Source of the DNA: Psychrobacter arenosus
GTDB taxonomy: Bacteria > Pseudomonadota > Gammaproteobacteria > Pseudomonadales > Moraxellaceae
DNA: 64,000 bases
Assembly (NCBI RefSeq): GCF_904848165.1
Contig: NZ_LR884459.1
Location: forward strand, 3,348,001-3,412,000
Reading direction: 5' to 3'
Shown: piece after piece, positions 1 through 9,679 of the stretch
How positions within the stretch are numbered: position 1 is the stretch's first letter
Layout: each line of letters opens with the position of its first letter
Program-made: the position numbers and the translations under genes
Notes under the pieces: generated by a model
What the model was told of the DNA's origin: nothing
What the model saw: only the letters and a program-made list of their open reading frames with translations
The model's database searches: none

Positions 1-63
1 TAGGTAAGGTTAAGGTATTCAAAAAGATTATTCATTTTGACACCGGTCATAAGGAAGTAACCC

Positions 64-1032
64 ATGGAATTTAATCAACCTTTAAGCGGCAATGAGATGC
101 CACGATTTGGCGGCTTTGCCTCAATGATGCGTTTGCCTACCCAAGCGGATGCGCAAGGGCTAGATGCTGCCTTCGTTGGCGTGCCAATGGATATAGGTGC
201 GTCGAACCGTAGTGGTGCAAGATTAGGGCCTAGACAGATTCGTGATGAGTCACGCATGATCCGTCCGTATAACGTCGCGACCCGCGCAGCTCCGTTTGAG
301 TCTTTGCAAGTGGCCGACATTGGCGATGTGCCTATCAATACTTTTAACCTATTGAAAAGTGTCGATATCATTGAAAAATTCTATTCTGAAAAAATTCTAA
401 GTCACGGTGCTATTCCGTTAACGCTAGGTGGCGATCACACGATTGCGCTGCCCATTTTGCGTGCCTTAGCCAAAAAACATGGCCCAGTGGGTATGGTGCA
501 TATCGACGCTCATGCGGATATCAATGATGAAATGTTTGGTGAAAAAATCGCCCATGGCACGCCATTTCGCCGCGCTATTGAAGAAAATTTATTGGACGGC
601 AACCGCGTAGTACAGATTGGTTTACGTGGCACCGGTTATAGCGCTGAAGAATTTGATTGGTCCACCCAGCAAGGTTTCCGAGTCGTGCCCGCTGAAGAGT
701 GTTGGTATAAATCGCTAGCGCCTTTGATGGCTGAAGTTAGAGAAAAAGTAGGCCCTGGCCCCGTTTATTTAAGCTTTGATATCGATGGGATTGATCCTGC
801 CTTTGCCCCAGGTACCGGCACTGCTGAGATTGGCGGTCTGACTTCGACACAAGGTATTGAAATCATTCGTGGTATGCGCGGCCTAGACGTCGTCGGCTGC
901 GACCTGGTTGAAGTGTCGCCTCCTTATGATCCGTTTGGTAACACCTCAGTACTAGCCGCTAACTTGCTGTTTGAAATGCTGTGCATCTTGCCAGGCGTGC
1001 GCTATGACGAGAATGTCAAAGCTATCTACTAA
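64..1032 (+). CDS. gbuA: Guanidinobutyrase / agmatinase-family ureohydrolase
   Basis: A 322-aa member of the arginase/agmatinase family, which hydrolyses a guanidino group to urea plus an amine using two Mn ions. The metal-binding motifs are all present: GGDHT near residues 122-126, HIDAHAD near 146-152 and SFDIDGIDP near 237-245. The start has a good ribosome binding site (AAGGAAG, then ATG). Sequence alone does not separate agmatinase from guanidinobutyrase. The downstream 2-ketoarginine decarboxylase, aldehyde dehydrogenase, GabD and GabT genes favour 4-guanidinobutyrate as substrate, giving GABA and urea. The next gene is 314 bp away, so it may be transcribed separately. Confidence 0.85.
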   Translation: MEFNQPLSGNEMPRFGGFASMMRLPTQADAQGLDAAFVGVPMDIGASNRSGARLGPRQIRDESRMIRPYNVATRAAPFESLQVADIGDVPINTFNLLKSVDIIEKFYSEKILSHGAIPLTLGGDHTIALPILRALAKKHGPVGMVHIDAHADINDEMFGEKIAHGTPFRRAIEENLLDGNRVVQIGLRGTGYSAEEFDWSTQQGFRVVPAEECWYKSLAPLMAEVREKVGPGPVYLSFDIDGIDPAFAPGTGTAEIGGLTSTQGIEIIRGMRGLDVVGCDLVEVSPPYDPFGNTSVLAANLLFEMLCILPGVRYDENVKAIY

Positions 1033-1112
1033 TAGTTGGTTGACTAAGCGCTGGTGAGTAAGGGTTAATTAATAAAAGCCCGCTCACTGGTATCGATTCA
1101 TTCAGCGTCTTT

Positions 1113-1187
1113 TTATTAAGCATCTGGTTATTAAGTATCTGGTTATTACGCGTCTGTTTATTAAGCATCTGATTATTACGCGTCGAC
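1113..1187. repeat. Five tandem copies of a 15-bp unit
   Basis: Five contiguous 15-bp units with the pattern TTATTAAGCATCTGG start at 1113, 1128, 1143, 1158 and 1173. Units 1, 2 and 4 are near-identical, while units 3 and 5 share the variant TTATTACGCGTC. The tract sits in the 314-bp gap between gbuA and the aruI-type gene. That gap holds no gene and otherwise contains only the dyad at 1274-1310. The function is unknown. Confidence 0.85.
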
Positions 1188-1273
1188 CTAACAGCGTTAA
1201 TCGAATAACCTCAGTGTAAAAATAATAATTTAGAATTAATTCTCTACTTTTGATTTTTAAAGTTTTATGGAGT

Positions 1274-1310
1274 GCTAAACCGGATCGCTAAAGAGTAGCA
1301 GTGGTTTAGC
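1274..1310. promoter_or_regulatory. Leader dyad upstream of the aruI-type gene
   Basis: GCTAAACC (1274-1281) and GGTTTAGC (1303-1310) form perfect 8-bp inverted arms around a 21-nt spacer. The spacer contains a smaller GCT/AGC pairing. The element ends 36 nt before the ATG at 1347 and has no T tract, so it is not a classical terminator. It could be an operator or an mRNA leader hairpin. Confidence 0.4.
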
Positions 1311-1346
1311 CTCCCTTTAAAAGTCGTTTATTTTCAAGGATGATTT

Positions 1347-3047
1347 ATGGCAACGTCAGCCCAACTTACCCAGGCTCAAGCTTCTTTAACTTGTGGTGAG
1401 CTGCTAGTCCAGTGGCTAGAGTACTACGGGGTAGAGACTGTGTTTGGCATTCCTGGAGTACATACCGTCGAGCTTTATCGCGGTTTGCCCAATACCAATA
1501 TTCGGCATATCACGCCACGCCATGAGCAAGGGGCGGGCTTTATGGCGGATGGCTATTACCGCGCTTCAGGCAAGATCGCAGTCTGTTTTATCATTACCGG
1601 TCCTGGGATGACCAATATCCTGACCGCTATGGCACAAGCAGCGGCGGATTCCATTCCTATGTTAGTGATTTCTAGCGTAAATAAAGTAGCCGATACAGGC
1701 AGTGGGGAAGGGCACTTACACGAGTTGCACGATCAACAAGGCTTAGTCAGTAAAGTCGCGCTATCCAGTAAAACTGTTTGGCAACCCGAAGCTTTACCCA
1801 AAGTCATTGCCGAAGCCTTTGCCTTGTTTAAAGGCGCGCGCCCAGGTCCAGTCCATATTCAGCTGCCTATCGATGTTATTACTGCAGATGCCAGCCATGT
1901 CGCGCGTCCACCCGCAAGCGTCGCCTCTTCTGCAATATCGCTAGCAGCTATTCCGTCTCCTAATCCAGCGCAACTCGACGCTGCTATTGACCATTTAATG
2001 ACCGCCAAAAATCCAGTGCTCCTTTACGGTGGCGGTTGCGTAGCCGTCGATAGTGATGCCCAGCGTCTAGCTGAATTACTTGATGCGCCCACCTTTTTAA
2101 CTATCAATGCCAAAGGCTTATTGCCACCCGCACATCCTTTAAGCCTAGGCAGCAATCAATCGTTACCTGCCGGTCGTGAGCTGATTGCTGATGCCGATGT
2201 GGTCTTAGCCATTGGTACAGAGTTGGGCGAGACCGATTACGATATCGTCTTTGATGGGGGCTTTAAAATTAACGGCACCCTCATCCGTGTTGATTGTGAT
2301 ACCCCACAATTACAGCGTCCCTTTAGAGCGGACGTGGCTATTTTGGGCGATGCGCAAATGGCGATCTCTGGCTTATGCGAACGTCTAACTCAACGAGCAG
2401 CAGACCAGCAATCCTTAGACCATCAAGCGGCCCAATGCGTCAGTCAAGTCAAAGAACAACTCATTGCCGATATGCCTGCCAGCTTTGCCGGAGCCAATGC
2501 CCTCCTTAAGTGCATCCGCGATAACGTCGCTGATGTGGTTATCGTAGGCGACTCTACCCAGCCGGTTTACTGTGGCAATCATGGTTTTGAAGCCCTAACA
2601 ACGCGCAAATGGTTTAACTCCTCGACCGGATTTGGCACATTGGGCTACGGTCTACCCGCAGCTATTGGCGCAAAAGTTGCAACGGACTATCCCGTGATTA
2701 GCTTAATGGGCGATGGCGGTATCCAATTCACTATCGCGGAACTGATTTGTGCCGCCGAGCTTGAATTACCGTTAATCATATTGCTATGGAATAACCAAGG
2801 CTACGGGGAAATCCGCAGTTATATGCAAGAGCGTGGCTTACCTGAGATTGGCGTCAATATTAAAACGCCAAACTTTGAAGCGCTGTCCGCAGGATTTGGC
2901 GCAGGCTATCGTCGCATTACTTCAGAGCAGCAGCTATTGTCGGCATTAGCGGAGGATATAAATGGCCGCCAACCTGTCATCTATGAAGTGGATGAAGCCG
3001 ATGACTTTCTAACCGAGATGGGGCAATCGTTTCAGTATTTTAGCTAA
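1347..3047 (+). CDS. aruI: Thiamine-diphosphate-dependent 2-ketoarginine decarboxylase (AruI type)
   Basis: A 566-aa enzyme of the acetolactate-synthase-like ThDP superfamily. It has the N-terminal pyrimidine-binding domain with the conserved Glu in RHEQGAGFMADGYYR (about residue 60), a central domain, and the C-terminal GDGG...NN diphosphate/Mg motif from about residue 455 to 482. Family knowledge plus context (guanidinobutyrase upstream, aldehyde dehydrogenase, gabD and gabT downstream) points to 5-guanidino-2-oxopentanoate decarboxylase, which makes 4-guanidinobutyraldehyde. An acetolactate synthase proper is unlikely because no regulatory-subunit gene follows. SD-like AAGGATGATTT precedes the ATG. 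Confidence 0.8.
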   Translation: MATSAQLTQAQASLTCGELLVQWLEYYGVETVFGIPGVHTVELYRGLPNTNIRHITPRHEQGAGFMADGYYRASGKIAVCFIITGPGMTNILTAMAQAAADSIPMLVISSVNKVADTGSGEGHLHELHDQQGLVSKVALSSKTVWQPEALPKVIAEAFALFKGARPGPVHIQLPIDVITADASHVARPPASVASSAISLAAIPSPNPAQLDAAIDHLMTAKNPVLLYGGGCVAVDSDAQRLAELLDAPTFLTINAKGLLPPAHPLSLGSNQSLPAGRELIADADVVLAIGTELGETDYDIVFDGGFKINGTLIRVDCDTPQLQRPFRADVAILGDAQMAISGLCERLTQRAADQQSLDHQAAQCVSQVKEQLIADMPASFAGANALLKCIRDNVADVVIVGDSTQPVYCGNHGFEALTTRKWFNSSTGFGTLGYGLPAAIGAKVATDYPVISLMGDGGIQFTIAELICAAELELPLIILLWNNQGYGEIRSYMQERGLPEIGVNIKTPNFEALSAGFGAGYRRITSEQQLLSALAEDINGRQPVIYEVDEADDFLTEMGQSFQYFS

Positions 3048-3072
3048 GCAAATATAGGGGAGGTAATAGCTA

Positions 3073-4776
3073 ATGAATCATTCTAATACCTCAGCTAATT
3101 TGCTCAATGAGTTGCAAGCAGTGGTTGGCGCAGCGCAAGTACTAACGAGCCCCAGCCAGCAACAGGCTTATATCAACGGTGTCGTTAGTAGTGCAGTACC
3201 GTCCAACGTTATGGCGGTAGTGATTCCTAAGACCTTATTGGCTTTATGGCAAGTGCTGACCCTATGCGCGCAAGCCGATGTGATTATTATTGCGCAAGCG
3301 GCGAATACCGGACTGACTGGGGGTTCGACGCCCTATGGCTATTATGACCGCGCCGTAGTAGTGATTTCAATGCAGCAATTGGCAGGCGTGCATTTAATAG
3401 AAGAAGGGCGTGAGATAATTGCGTTACCAGCGGCGACCTTGCAACAGTTGGAAACCATGCTCGCCCCCTTACAGCGCGAACCGCACTCGGTGTTGGGCTC
3501 CAGTTGTGTAGGCGCCTCGGTGATTGGCGGTATTTGTAATAATTCGGGCGGTATGTTGGTGCAGCGCGGCCCCGCTTATACCGAAATGGCGTTATTTGCC
3601 CAACGTACGACTGACGGTAATTTTGAACTGATTAATAACTTAGGTGTAGACCTTGGCGATACCCCAGAAGAAATACTAAGCCGGTTGCAACAGGGGATGT
3701 TTGGTCCCGAGCAGATCGAAACTGGCGGCGATAGGATAATTGCTAATACGCAATACCAAGATAAGGTGCGGGATTGTGCAGCGGCTACCCCAGCGCGTTT
3801 TAATAACGATGCTAGTGGTCTATTTGAAGCTTCAGGGTCCGCCGGCAGGTTGGTAGTGTTTGCTGTAAGGGTTGCGACTTTTCCTAAAGCGCAACAAGAG
3901 CAAACGTTTTATTTGTCGAGCAATGATGCAGAAGCGCTTACCGCCCTACGTCGCAACTGGCTACAAAGTGAGTTACCGTTACCCATCCTTGCTGAGTACA
4001 TGCACCAAACGTATAACGAGATTACTTTGCAATATGGGCGTGATACTTGTTTGAGTATGCGCAAACTGCCCGCCGAGCGCATGGGCACTTTATACCGGTT
4101 GCAGTCGCGGATTGGCTACTATTTAAATAGATGGCGTTTGCCTGCCTCATTGCCTGATCGCCTATTACAGTGCGCTTCTATGCTCATGCCAGCAGCGTTA
4201 CCTAAGAATTTAGCTAAGCAAGCTATGGCGTATCGCTACCATTTAATTATTAAAGTAGCCGATGACAACATTGCTTCCGCAGCCACTTATTTACAAGCGC
4301 ATATTCAGCAGTATCCTTGCCAGCTACACCGCTGTACTGGAGAGGAGTCGAAACAATTACTAGTGTTTCGCAGTGCGGCTACCGCAGCTATGTTTCGCTA
4401 TCACAATTTGCATTCAGCAGAATATGGCGCATTAATCTCTACGGATATTGCCTTACCTCGTAATGCCGTAGATTGGGATGAACAGTTACCCCCAGCGTTA
4501 CAACAGCAAGTTAAAAAAACGTTTTATTTAGGGCATTTCTTTTGTCATGTCATGCACCAAGATTATTTGCTAGTACCCACAGCAGATGAAGGGCAAGTCA
4601 AGGATGAGTTACTGGCCTTTTATGAGCAGCGTAAGGTGGAGTACCCCGCTGAGCACAATGTGGGACATATTTACCCAGCAAAGACCGCACTAAAAGAGTT
4701 TTATCAGCAGTTGGATCCGACCAATTCGCTCAATCCAGGGATAGGTCAGACCGCTAAATTGAAAAATTGGCGCTAA
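3073..4776 (+). CDS. dld: Quinone-dependent D-lactate dehydrogenase (Dld)
   Basis: A 567-aa FAD protein close in length and sequence to E. coli Dld (about 571 aa). It carries the FAD-binding segment AANTGLTGGSTP near residues 76-87, the EPHSVLGSSC...GGICNNSGG block and a C-terminal AEHNVGH...DPTNSLNPG block. Dld is a peripheral inner-membrane enzyme that oxidises D-lactate to pyruvate and reduces quinone. It starts 26 nt after the ThDP enzyme behind an AGGGGAGG ribosome binding site, so it is co-transcribed. Its place in an arginine pathway is unexpected. It may supply pyruvate as amino acceptor for an arginine:pyruvate transaminase, or act on another D-2-hydroxyacid. Confidence 0.85.
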   Translation: MNHSNTSANLLNELQAVVGAAQVLTSPSQQQAYINGVVSSAVPSNVMAVVIPKTLLALWQVLTLCAQADVIIIAQAANTGLTGGSTPYGYYDRAVVVISMQQLAGVHLIEEGREIIALPAATLQQLETMLAPLQREPHSVLGSSCVGASVIGGICNNSGGMLVQRGPAYTEMALFAQRTTDGNFELINNLGVDLGDTPEEILSRLQQGMFGPEQIETGGDRIIANTQYQDKVRDCAAATPARFNNDASGLFEASGSAGRLVVFAVRVATFPKAQQEQTFYLSSNDAEALTALRRNWLQSELPLPILAEYMHQTYNEITLQYGRDTCLSMRKLPAERMGTLYRLQSRIGYYLNRWRLPASLPDRLLQCASMLMPAALPKNLAKQAMAYRYHLIIKVADDNIASAATYLQAHIQQYPCQLHRCTGEESKQLLVFRSAATAAMFRYHNLHSAEYGALISTDIALPRNAVDWDEQLPPALQQQVKKTFYLGHFFCHVMHQDYLLVPTADEGQVKDELLAFYEQRKVEYPAEHNVGHIYPAKTALKEFYQQLDPTNSLNPGIGQTAKLKNWR

Positions 4777-4798
4777 TAGCGTTTCATGGAGGATACCA

Positions 4799-6205
4799 AT
4801 GAGCAATTATCTAGACAAGTCGCAAGAGCCCTTGTTGGATGCGGCAGAAGGAGAGATACAAGCTCCTGAAGGGGGGCAATGGCGCACGTCATTGTGGAAA
4901 TTTATTTTATTTTCTGCCCTAGGGGTGGCTTTATTTATCATTCCTTTTGAATGGGATGGCAAAATCACTATCTTACTGGGCGTCTTGACTGATACCCTGC
5001 AAGCGGCTTTAGGCGAGACCGTCTTTTTTGTGTCGCTCGCTATGGTTACTGTCTCCTTTTTAGGGGCGCTAGCGGTTAAATTGCTAAAGCCTGATTTAAG
5101 CGCTAGGCCGGGTCTAAAAGGGATGTTTGATATCGAATGGCCATGGCTGGTCATCAGATTTTTAGGCGCCGTATTTATCTGGATGATTTACTTACAGGTA
5201 GGCCCTGAGTTTATTATCAACCGCAATACCGGCGGGGTCATCTACCAAGACCTTATCCCTATTCTTATTCCGTTATTTTTCTTTGCTATTTTGACCCTAC
5301 CGTTCCTAACTGATTTCGGTCTGATGGAATACATGGGCACACTCGTACGCAAAGTGTTCGTTAAGCTGTTTAAATTGCCGGGTCGTTCGGCAGTTGATGC
5401 GATGTCTTCTTGGTTTGGTGCCGCGTCTATCGGTTTGCTCGTCACCATGCAGCAGTACGATAAAAGTTTCTATAACCTGCGCGAAGCTTCTGTTATTGCC
5501 ACGACGTTTTCGGTCACTTCGATTGCCTTTACTTATGTGGTTGCCAAGACGATTGGGGTCGATAATAACTTCGTACCTTTCTATCTAACCATTGCGCTCA
5601 CTGGGTTTGTCGCTGCGATTATTATGCCGCGTATCCCGCCTTTATCTATTAAGCCAGAGACTTACCATTCGGGTAAGAGCATGCTTAACGAGCGTATTCC
5701 TAGCGAATACAGCACACACCAATGGGCCCTAAACCGTGCTGTGACTCGTGCTTATTCTATGCCGAGTTTAAGTAAAGTTTTCAAAAACAGTTTCGTCAAT
5801 TTATTCGATATTTACTTCGGTTTGATTCCAGTCGTGATTGCTATCGGTACCATCGGTTTAGGCTTATCCGAATATACCTCAGTATTTAATTGGTTATCAG
5901 CCCCGCTAGTACCCGTACTCGAGTTACTACAGATTCCAGAAGCAGCGGCGGCAGCACCGGCCATGCTTATGGGTTTCGCGGATATGTATCTACCAGCGTT
6001 GGTAGGTAAAGGTATCGAGAGTGAGATGCCCCGCTTTATCGTTGGCGCGGCTTCCATTACCCAGATTGTCTATATGTCTGAAGTGGGCGCGCTGCTATTA
6101 AAGTCGAACATCAAGCTGAATATTCTAGAGCTATTCATTATCTTTATTTTGCGTACCCTGATTAGCTTAGTCATCATTACTTCGGTAGCGCACCTGCTTT
6201 ATTAA
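4799..6205 (+). CDS. YjiH-family multi-pass membrane protein (nucleoside-recognition/Gate domain)
   Basis: A 468-aa integral membrane protein with about ten hydrophobic segments and a soluble, acidic N-terminus (about residues 1-30). The sequence resembles the YjiH / nucleoside-transporter Gate-domain family, for which a transported substrate is not firmly established. It lies 23 nt after dld with a GGAGG ribosome binding site, as the last gene of an aruI-dld-yjiH unit. The context suggests it moves a substrate or product of the guanidino/arginine pathway, but this is only inference. A GGCTCAAAA/TTTTGAGTC hairpin without a T tract follows at 6289-6310. Confidence 0.7.
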   Translation: MSNYLDKSQEPLLDAAEGEIQAPEGGQWRTSLWKFILFSALGVALFIIPFEWDGKITILLGVLTDTLQAALGETVFFVSLAMVTVSFLGALAVKLLKPDLSARPGLKGMFDIEWPWLVIRFLGAVFIWMIYLQVGPEFIINRNTGGVIYQDLIPILIPLFFFAILTLPFLTDFGLMEYMGTLVRKVFVKLFKLPGRSAVDAMSSWFGAASIGLLVTMQQYDKSFYNLREASVIATTFSVTSIAFTYVVAKTIGVDNNFVPFYLTIALTGFVAAIIMPRIPPLSIKPETYHSGKSMLNERIPSEYSTHQWALNRAVTRAYSMPSLSKVFKNSFVNLFDIYFGLIPVVIAIGTIGLGLSEYTSVFNWLSAPLVPVLELLQIPEAAAAAPAMLMGFADMYLPALVGKGIESEMPRFIVGAASITQIVYMSEVGALLLKSNIKLNILELFIIFILRTLISLVIITSVAHLLY

Positions 6206-6461
6206 TGTCCTTATCAATAAAGTCCATATCAACCGTATTAGCCATAGTCACAGTCACAGCCACCCAATCTATTAACTACTGTCCGTTTGGCTCAAAATAG
6301 CTTTTGAGTCAGGGGGTGGTATGAGGGTAGCTGTACTCAGTAGGGCGCTAATTAGTGTCATAAAAACTGTGATAAATACGGTTTGCTAAAGACTAATACT
6401 GTTAATACGCATCTATATAAAGTCTTACCAACCCAATATTTTAGCCGCAAGAAGGGGATTT

Positions 6462-8000
6462 ATGTCTGCCATATTATCAAACCATACTGAGTTGCTAACG
6501 CGTGAGCGCATCCAACAAGTCATGCAAGAAGAAGTGCGCTTAAATGCCGCCTTTATTGATGGCGAATGGATCACGCTTGCCGGCGTAACCAATAATTATG
6601 AGACTGCCACAAATAACGCGCATAATTTATATGACCCTAGCACCGGCGAAGTTATTGCCCAGACGCAACTTTGTACCGCGGCTCAGGTCGATCAAGCCGC
6701 TATTGCTGCCAATAAAGCGTTCGCTACCTGGTCACAAACCACAGGGGCAGAGCGAGCCGGTTATCTCAACGCTATCGCGGATAGTATGGAAGCGCAGTTT
6801 GCGAAATTAGTAGGGCTGTCTGTCTTTAATAATGGCAAACCTATCGCCGAGGCGGAGATTGATGTTGGGGATGCTATCGCCTGTTACCGCTATTACGCTG
6901 AGCTAGCCGCCGCACAGCCTACCCAAACGGTAGTAGCAACCGATGAGCCGGGTATTCGTCTGTATAAATACTTAGAGCCTGTCGGGGTCTGTGCCTTAAT
7001 CGTTCCGTGGAATTTTCCTATGGTGACGACGGCGTGGAAACTAGCCCCGGCATTAGCTGCTGGCTGTACCGCGCTATTAAAACCGTCTGAAGTCACGCTA
7101 ATCCCAGAGTTGCTGCTAGGTAATATCCTTAGCGATATCAATCTGCCTAAAGGTGTGGTTAATATTTTACCGGGCGCGGCTGAAGTTGGTGCGGCAATGA
7201 CCAGCCATCCGCTCATTGACAAGGTATCTTTTACTGGCAGCAATGCGGTCGGCGAAAAGGTTATGGCTCAGGCTGCAACGAGCGCTAAAGACATCAGCCT
7301 GGAACTGGGTGGTAAGTCCGCGATTATCGTACGTGAGGATGCTGATATTGATGCTGCTTGCGAGCTAATCGTTGGGGGGATTTTTACTAATGCCGGGCAG
7401 ATTTGCTCAGCGACATCGCGACTGTTGGTGCATCAAGCTATTGCGCAACCTTTATACCAAGCGCTGAAAGCCATGACCGAACAGTTGGTGATCGGGGAAG
7501 GGTTTGCTGGCGAGACCCAAATGGGGCCATTGGTGAGTGCAGCGCAATTGCGTCAAGTGCAAAAATACTTTGCTATCGCGGCTGAAGAGCAGTTGAACTG
7601 TCTTACCGGTGGCATTAGCTCAGAGCTTCACGCCTTTAAAGAGGGCTATTTTGCGGTACCGACTATTTATACCGATGTCCCTACCGACAGTCGTTTATGG
7701 CAAGAAGAAATCTTTGGCCCCGTATTGGTGACAGCGACCTTTGCCGATGATACACAAGCTATTCAACTCGCTAATGCTAGCGATTATGCCTTAGCCGCCA
7801 CCGTAGTCAGTGCTGATGAAACCCAAGCTTTAGCCGTGGCCTCTAGCGTGAGAGCCGGTCATATCTGGATTAATGAGCAACAAATCGTCTTGCCACAGGC
7901 GGGTTGGGGTGGCTTTAAACAAAGTGGGATTGGCCGCGAGCTAGGGGAAGATGGCCTAGCGGCTTACCAAAAAAGTAAACATATTTTGCTGCCCAATTAA
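6462..8000 (+). CDS. NAD(P)-dependent aldehyde dehydrogenase, probably 4-guanidinobutyraldehyde dehydrogenase
   Basis: A 512-aa aldehyde dehydrogenase. It has the PWNFP cofactor motif, the general-base Glu in LELGGK (about residue 281) and the catalytic Cys in AGQICSA (about residue 315). The C-terminal FKQSGIGRELG block resembles betaine/aminobutyraldehyde dehydrogenases. Position between the 2-ketoarginine decarboxylase and gabD suggests the KauB role, oxidising 4-guanidinobutyraldehyde to 4-guanidinobutyrate. Other omega-aminoaldehydes are equally possible from sequence. An AAGAAGGGG ribosome binding site precedes the ATG. Confidence 0.75.
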   Translation: MSAILSNHTELLTRERIQQVMQEEVRLNAAFIDGEWITLAGVTNNYETATNNAHNLYDPSTGEVIAQTQLCTAAQVDQAAIAANKAFATWSQTTGAERAGYLNAIADSMEAQFAKLVGLSVFNNGKPIAEAEIDVGDAIACYRYYAELAAAQPTQTVVATDEPGIRLYKYLEPVGVCALIVPWNFPMVTTAWKLAPALAAGCTALLKPSEVTLIPELLLGNILSDINLPKGVVNILPGAAEVGAAMTSHPLIDKVSFTGSNAVGEKVMAQAATSAKDISLELGGKSAIIVREDADIDAACELIVGGIFTNAGQICSATSRLLVHQAIAQPLYQALKAMTEQLVIGEGFAGETQMGPLVSAAQLRQVQKYFAIAAEEQLNCLTGGISSELHAFKEGYFAVPTIYTDVPTDSRLWQEEIFGPVLVTATFADDTQAIQLANASDYALAATVVSADETQALAVASSVRAGHIWINEQQIVLPQAGWGGFKQSGIGRELGEDGLAAYQKSKHILLPN

Positions 8001-8077
8001 TCGGTCAGCTATTGACATATTCAACCCTTACAAATGACTTACCTTAGAGTGTTACCTAAATATATAAAAGGAATTTT

Positions 8078-9544
8078 ATGAAAAATTTAACCAATAAAAA
8101 CTTACTGAAATCGCAATGCCTAGTTGGGCTGGCAGGCGATGGCTGGCTAGACGCTATTGAGCAAGCTGTCATAGCTGTGACCAATCCTTTTAATGGCGAG
8201 AAGATTGGCGAAGTACCCAGTTTAAGCAAGGAGCAAGTGCTTGAAGCGGTAGCCAGTGCGCATGCAGTCCAAGCCGAATGGGCGAGTAAGACCGCCGCTG
8301 ATCGTAGTCAATTATTAATGAAGTGGGCAGACTTGATTGATGAGAACCAGGAAGACTTAGCTATCTTAATGACCGCTGAACAAGGTAAGCCTTTAAAAGA
8401 ATCGCGTGGTGAAATCGGTTATGCCAATAGCTTTATCCGTTGGTTTGCTGAGGAAGGCAAGCGGGTCTATGGCGATACTATTCCGGCGACCAATAAGGCG
8501 CAACGGATTGTGGTACTTAAGCAGCCAGTAGGGGTTTGTGCCGCTATTACCCCGTGGAACTTTCCAGCGGCTATGATCACTCGTAAGGTCGCGCCTGCTT
8601 TAGCTGCCGGTTGTACGATGATTGTGAAGCCCGCCACTGAAACTCCGTTGTCCGCGCTGGCCTTAGGAGAGTTGGCAATGCAAGCCGGCATCCCTAAAGG
8701 GGTGCTACAGATTGTCACTGGTAAATCTGCCGTGGTAGGCGATGTGCTAACCGGCGATGAGCGTATTCATAAGCTGTCCTTTACCGGCTCTACAGAAGTG
8801 GGTCGCACCCTTATGGCGCAGTGTGCTAAGACGATTAAAAAGCTGTCATTAGAATTAGGTGGCAATGCGCCCTTTATTATTTTCGAAGATGCCAATTTAG
8901 ATAAAGCCGCTGATGGCCTTATAGCTGCCAAGTATAGAAACGCCGGTCAGACTTGTGTCTGTGCCAACCGTATCTATGTTCATGAAAGCATAAAAGCCGA
9001 CTTCCTAGCCATCTTTGAGCAAAAGGTAGCGGCACTTAACGTGGGCAATGGCTTAGACGAAGCTACCGATATTGGCCCACTGATTAATCAAAAAGCGATG
9101 GAGAAAGTCAGCGAGTTGATTAACAAAGCAGTAGCACAAGGCGCAAAACTTATTGCCGGTGGCGATACCAATCCGGCCTCTGATTTGACGCTCAACCCAA
9201 CCATCTTAAGCGATGTCAGCGATGATATGGCGATTGCCAGTGCTGAAATCTTCGGTCCGGTCACGACGGTGTTCACTTTTACCGAAGAAGCCGAAGTGAT
9301 TCGTAAAGCCAACGATACGATTTATGGGCTAGCCGCTTATTTCTATACGCAAGATTTGAGCCGCTCATGGCGGGTTAGTGAGGCGTTAGAGTACGGCATG
9401 GTTGGGCAGAATACCGGTCTTATCTCAACTGCCGTAGCACCATTTGGTGGCGTCAAACAATCGGGCTTTGGTCGCGAAGGCTCAAAATACGGTATCGAAG
9501 AATACGTGACGACCAAATACTGGTGTCAGGATATCAGCGAATAA
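8078..9544 (+). CDS. gabD: Succinate-semialdehyde dehydrogenase
   Basis: A 488-aa aldehyde dehydrogenase that closely follows GabD in length and motifs. The PWNFPAAMITRK cofactor segment, LELGGNAPF with the general base (about residue 259) and AGQTCVCANRI with the catalytic Cys (about residue 294) are visible. The C-C pair around the active-site Cys is typical of GabD. It oxidises succinate semialdehyde to succinate with NAD(P)+, the last step of GABA catabolism. It starts 77 nt after the previous aldehyde dehydrogenase with an AAAAGGA site and is followed by gabT. Confidence 0.9.
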   Translation: MKNLTNKNLLKSQCLVGLAGDGWLDAIEQAVIAVTNPFNGEKIGEVPSLSKEQVLEAVASAHAVQAEWASKTAADRSQLLMKWADLIDENQEDLAILMTAEQGKPLKESRGEIGYANSFIRWFAEEGKRVYGDTIPATNKAQRIVVLKQPVGVCAAITPWNFPAAMITRKVAPALAAGCTMIVKPATETPLSALALGELAMQAGIPKGVLQIVTGKSAVVGDVLTGDERIHKLSFTGSTEVGRTLMAQCAKTIKKLSLELGGNAPFIIFEDANLDKAADGLIAAKYRNAGQTCVCANRIYVHESIKADFLAIFEQKVAALNVGNGLDEATDIGPLINQKAMEKVSELINKAVAQGAKLIAGGDTNPASDLTLNPTILSDVSDDMAIASAEIFGPVTTVFTFTEEAEVIRKANDTIYGLAAYFYTQDLSRSWRVSEALEYGMVGQNTGLISTAVAPFGGVKQSGFGREGSKYGIEEYVTTKYWCQDISE

Positions 9545-9679
9545 TCGACTAAACCTTAAACTGTTAGCTGAATATAAAGTCCTATACCATTTATTTAAAA
9601 TTAAACATTTCATTTAAAACATAGCTACTTATAACCAAAGTAATTACAACCAAAAAATTTAAGCAATAAGGATTCCAAT

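Noticed and set aside
1045..1093. Inverted GTGAG/CTCAC pairing after gbuA
   Set aside because: The stem is imperfect and lacks a T tract, so it is not called a terminator.
8013..8050. TTGACA as a -35 element before gabD
   Set aside because: No acceptable -10 hexamer lies 16-18 bp downstream, so it is not called as a promoter.
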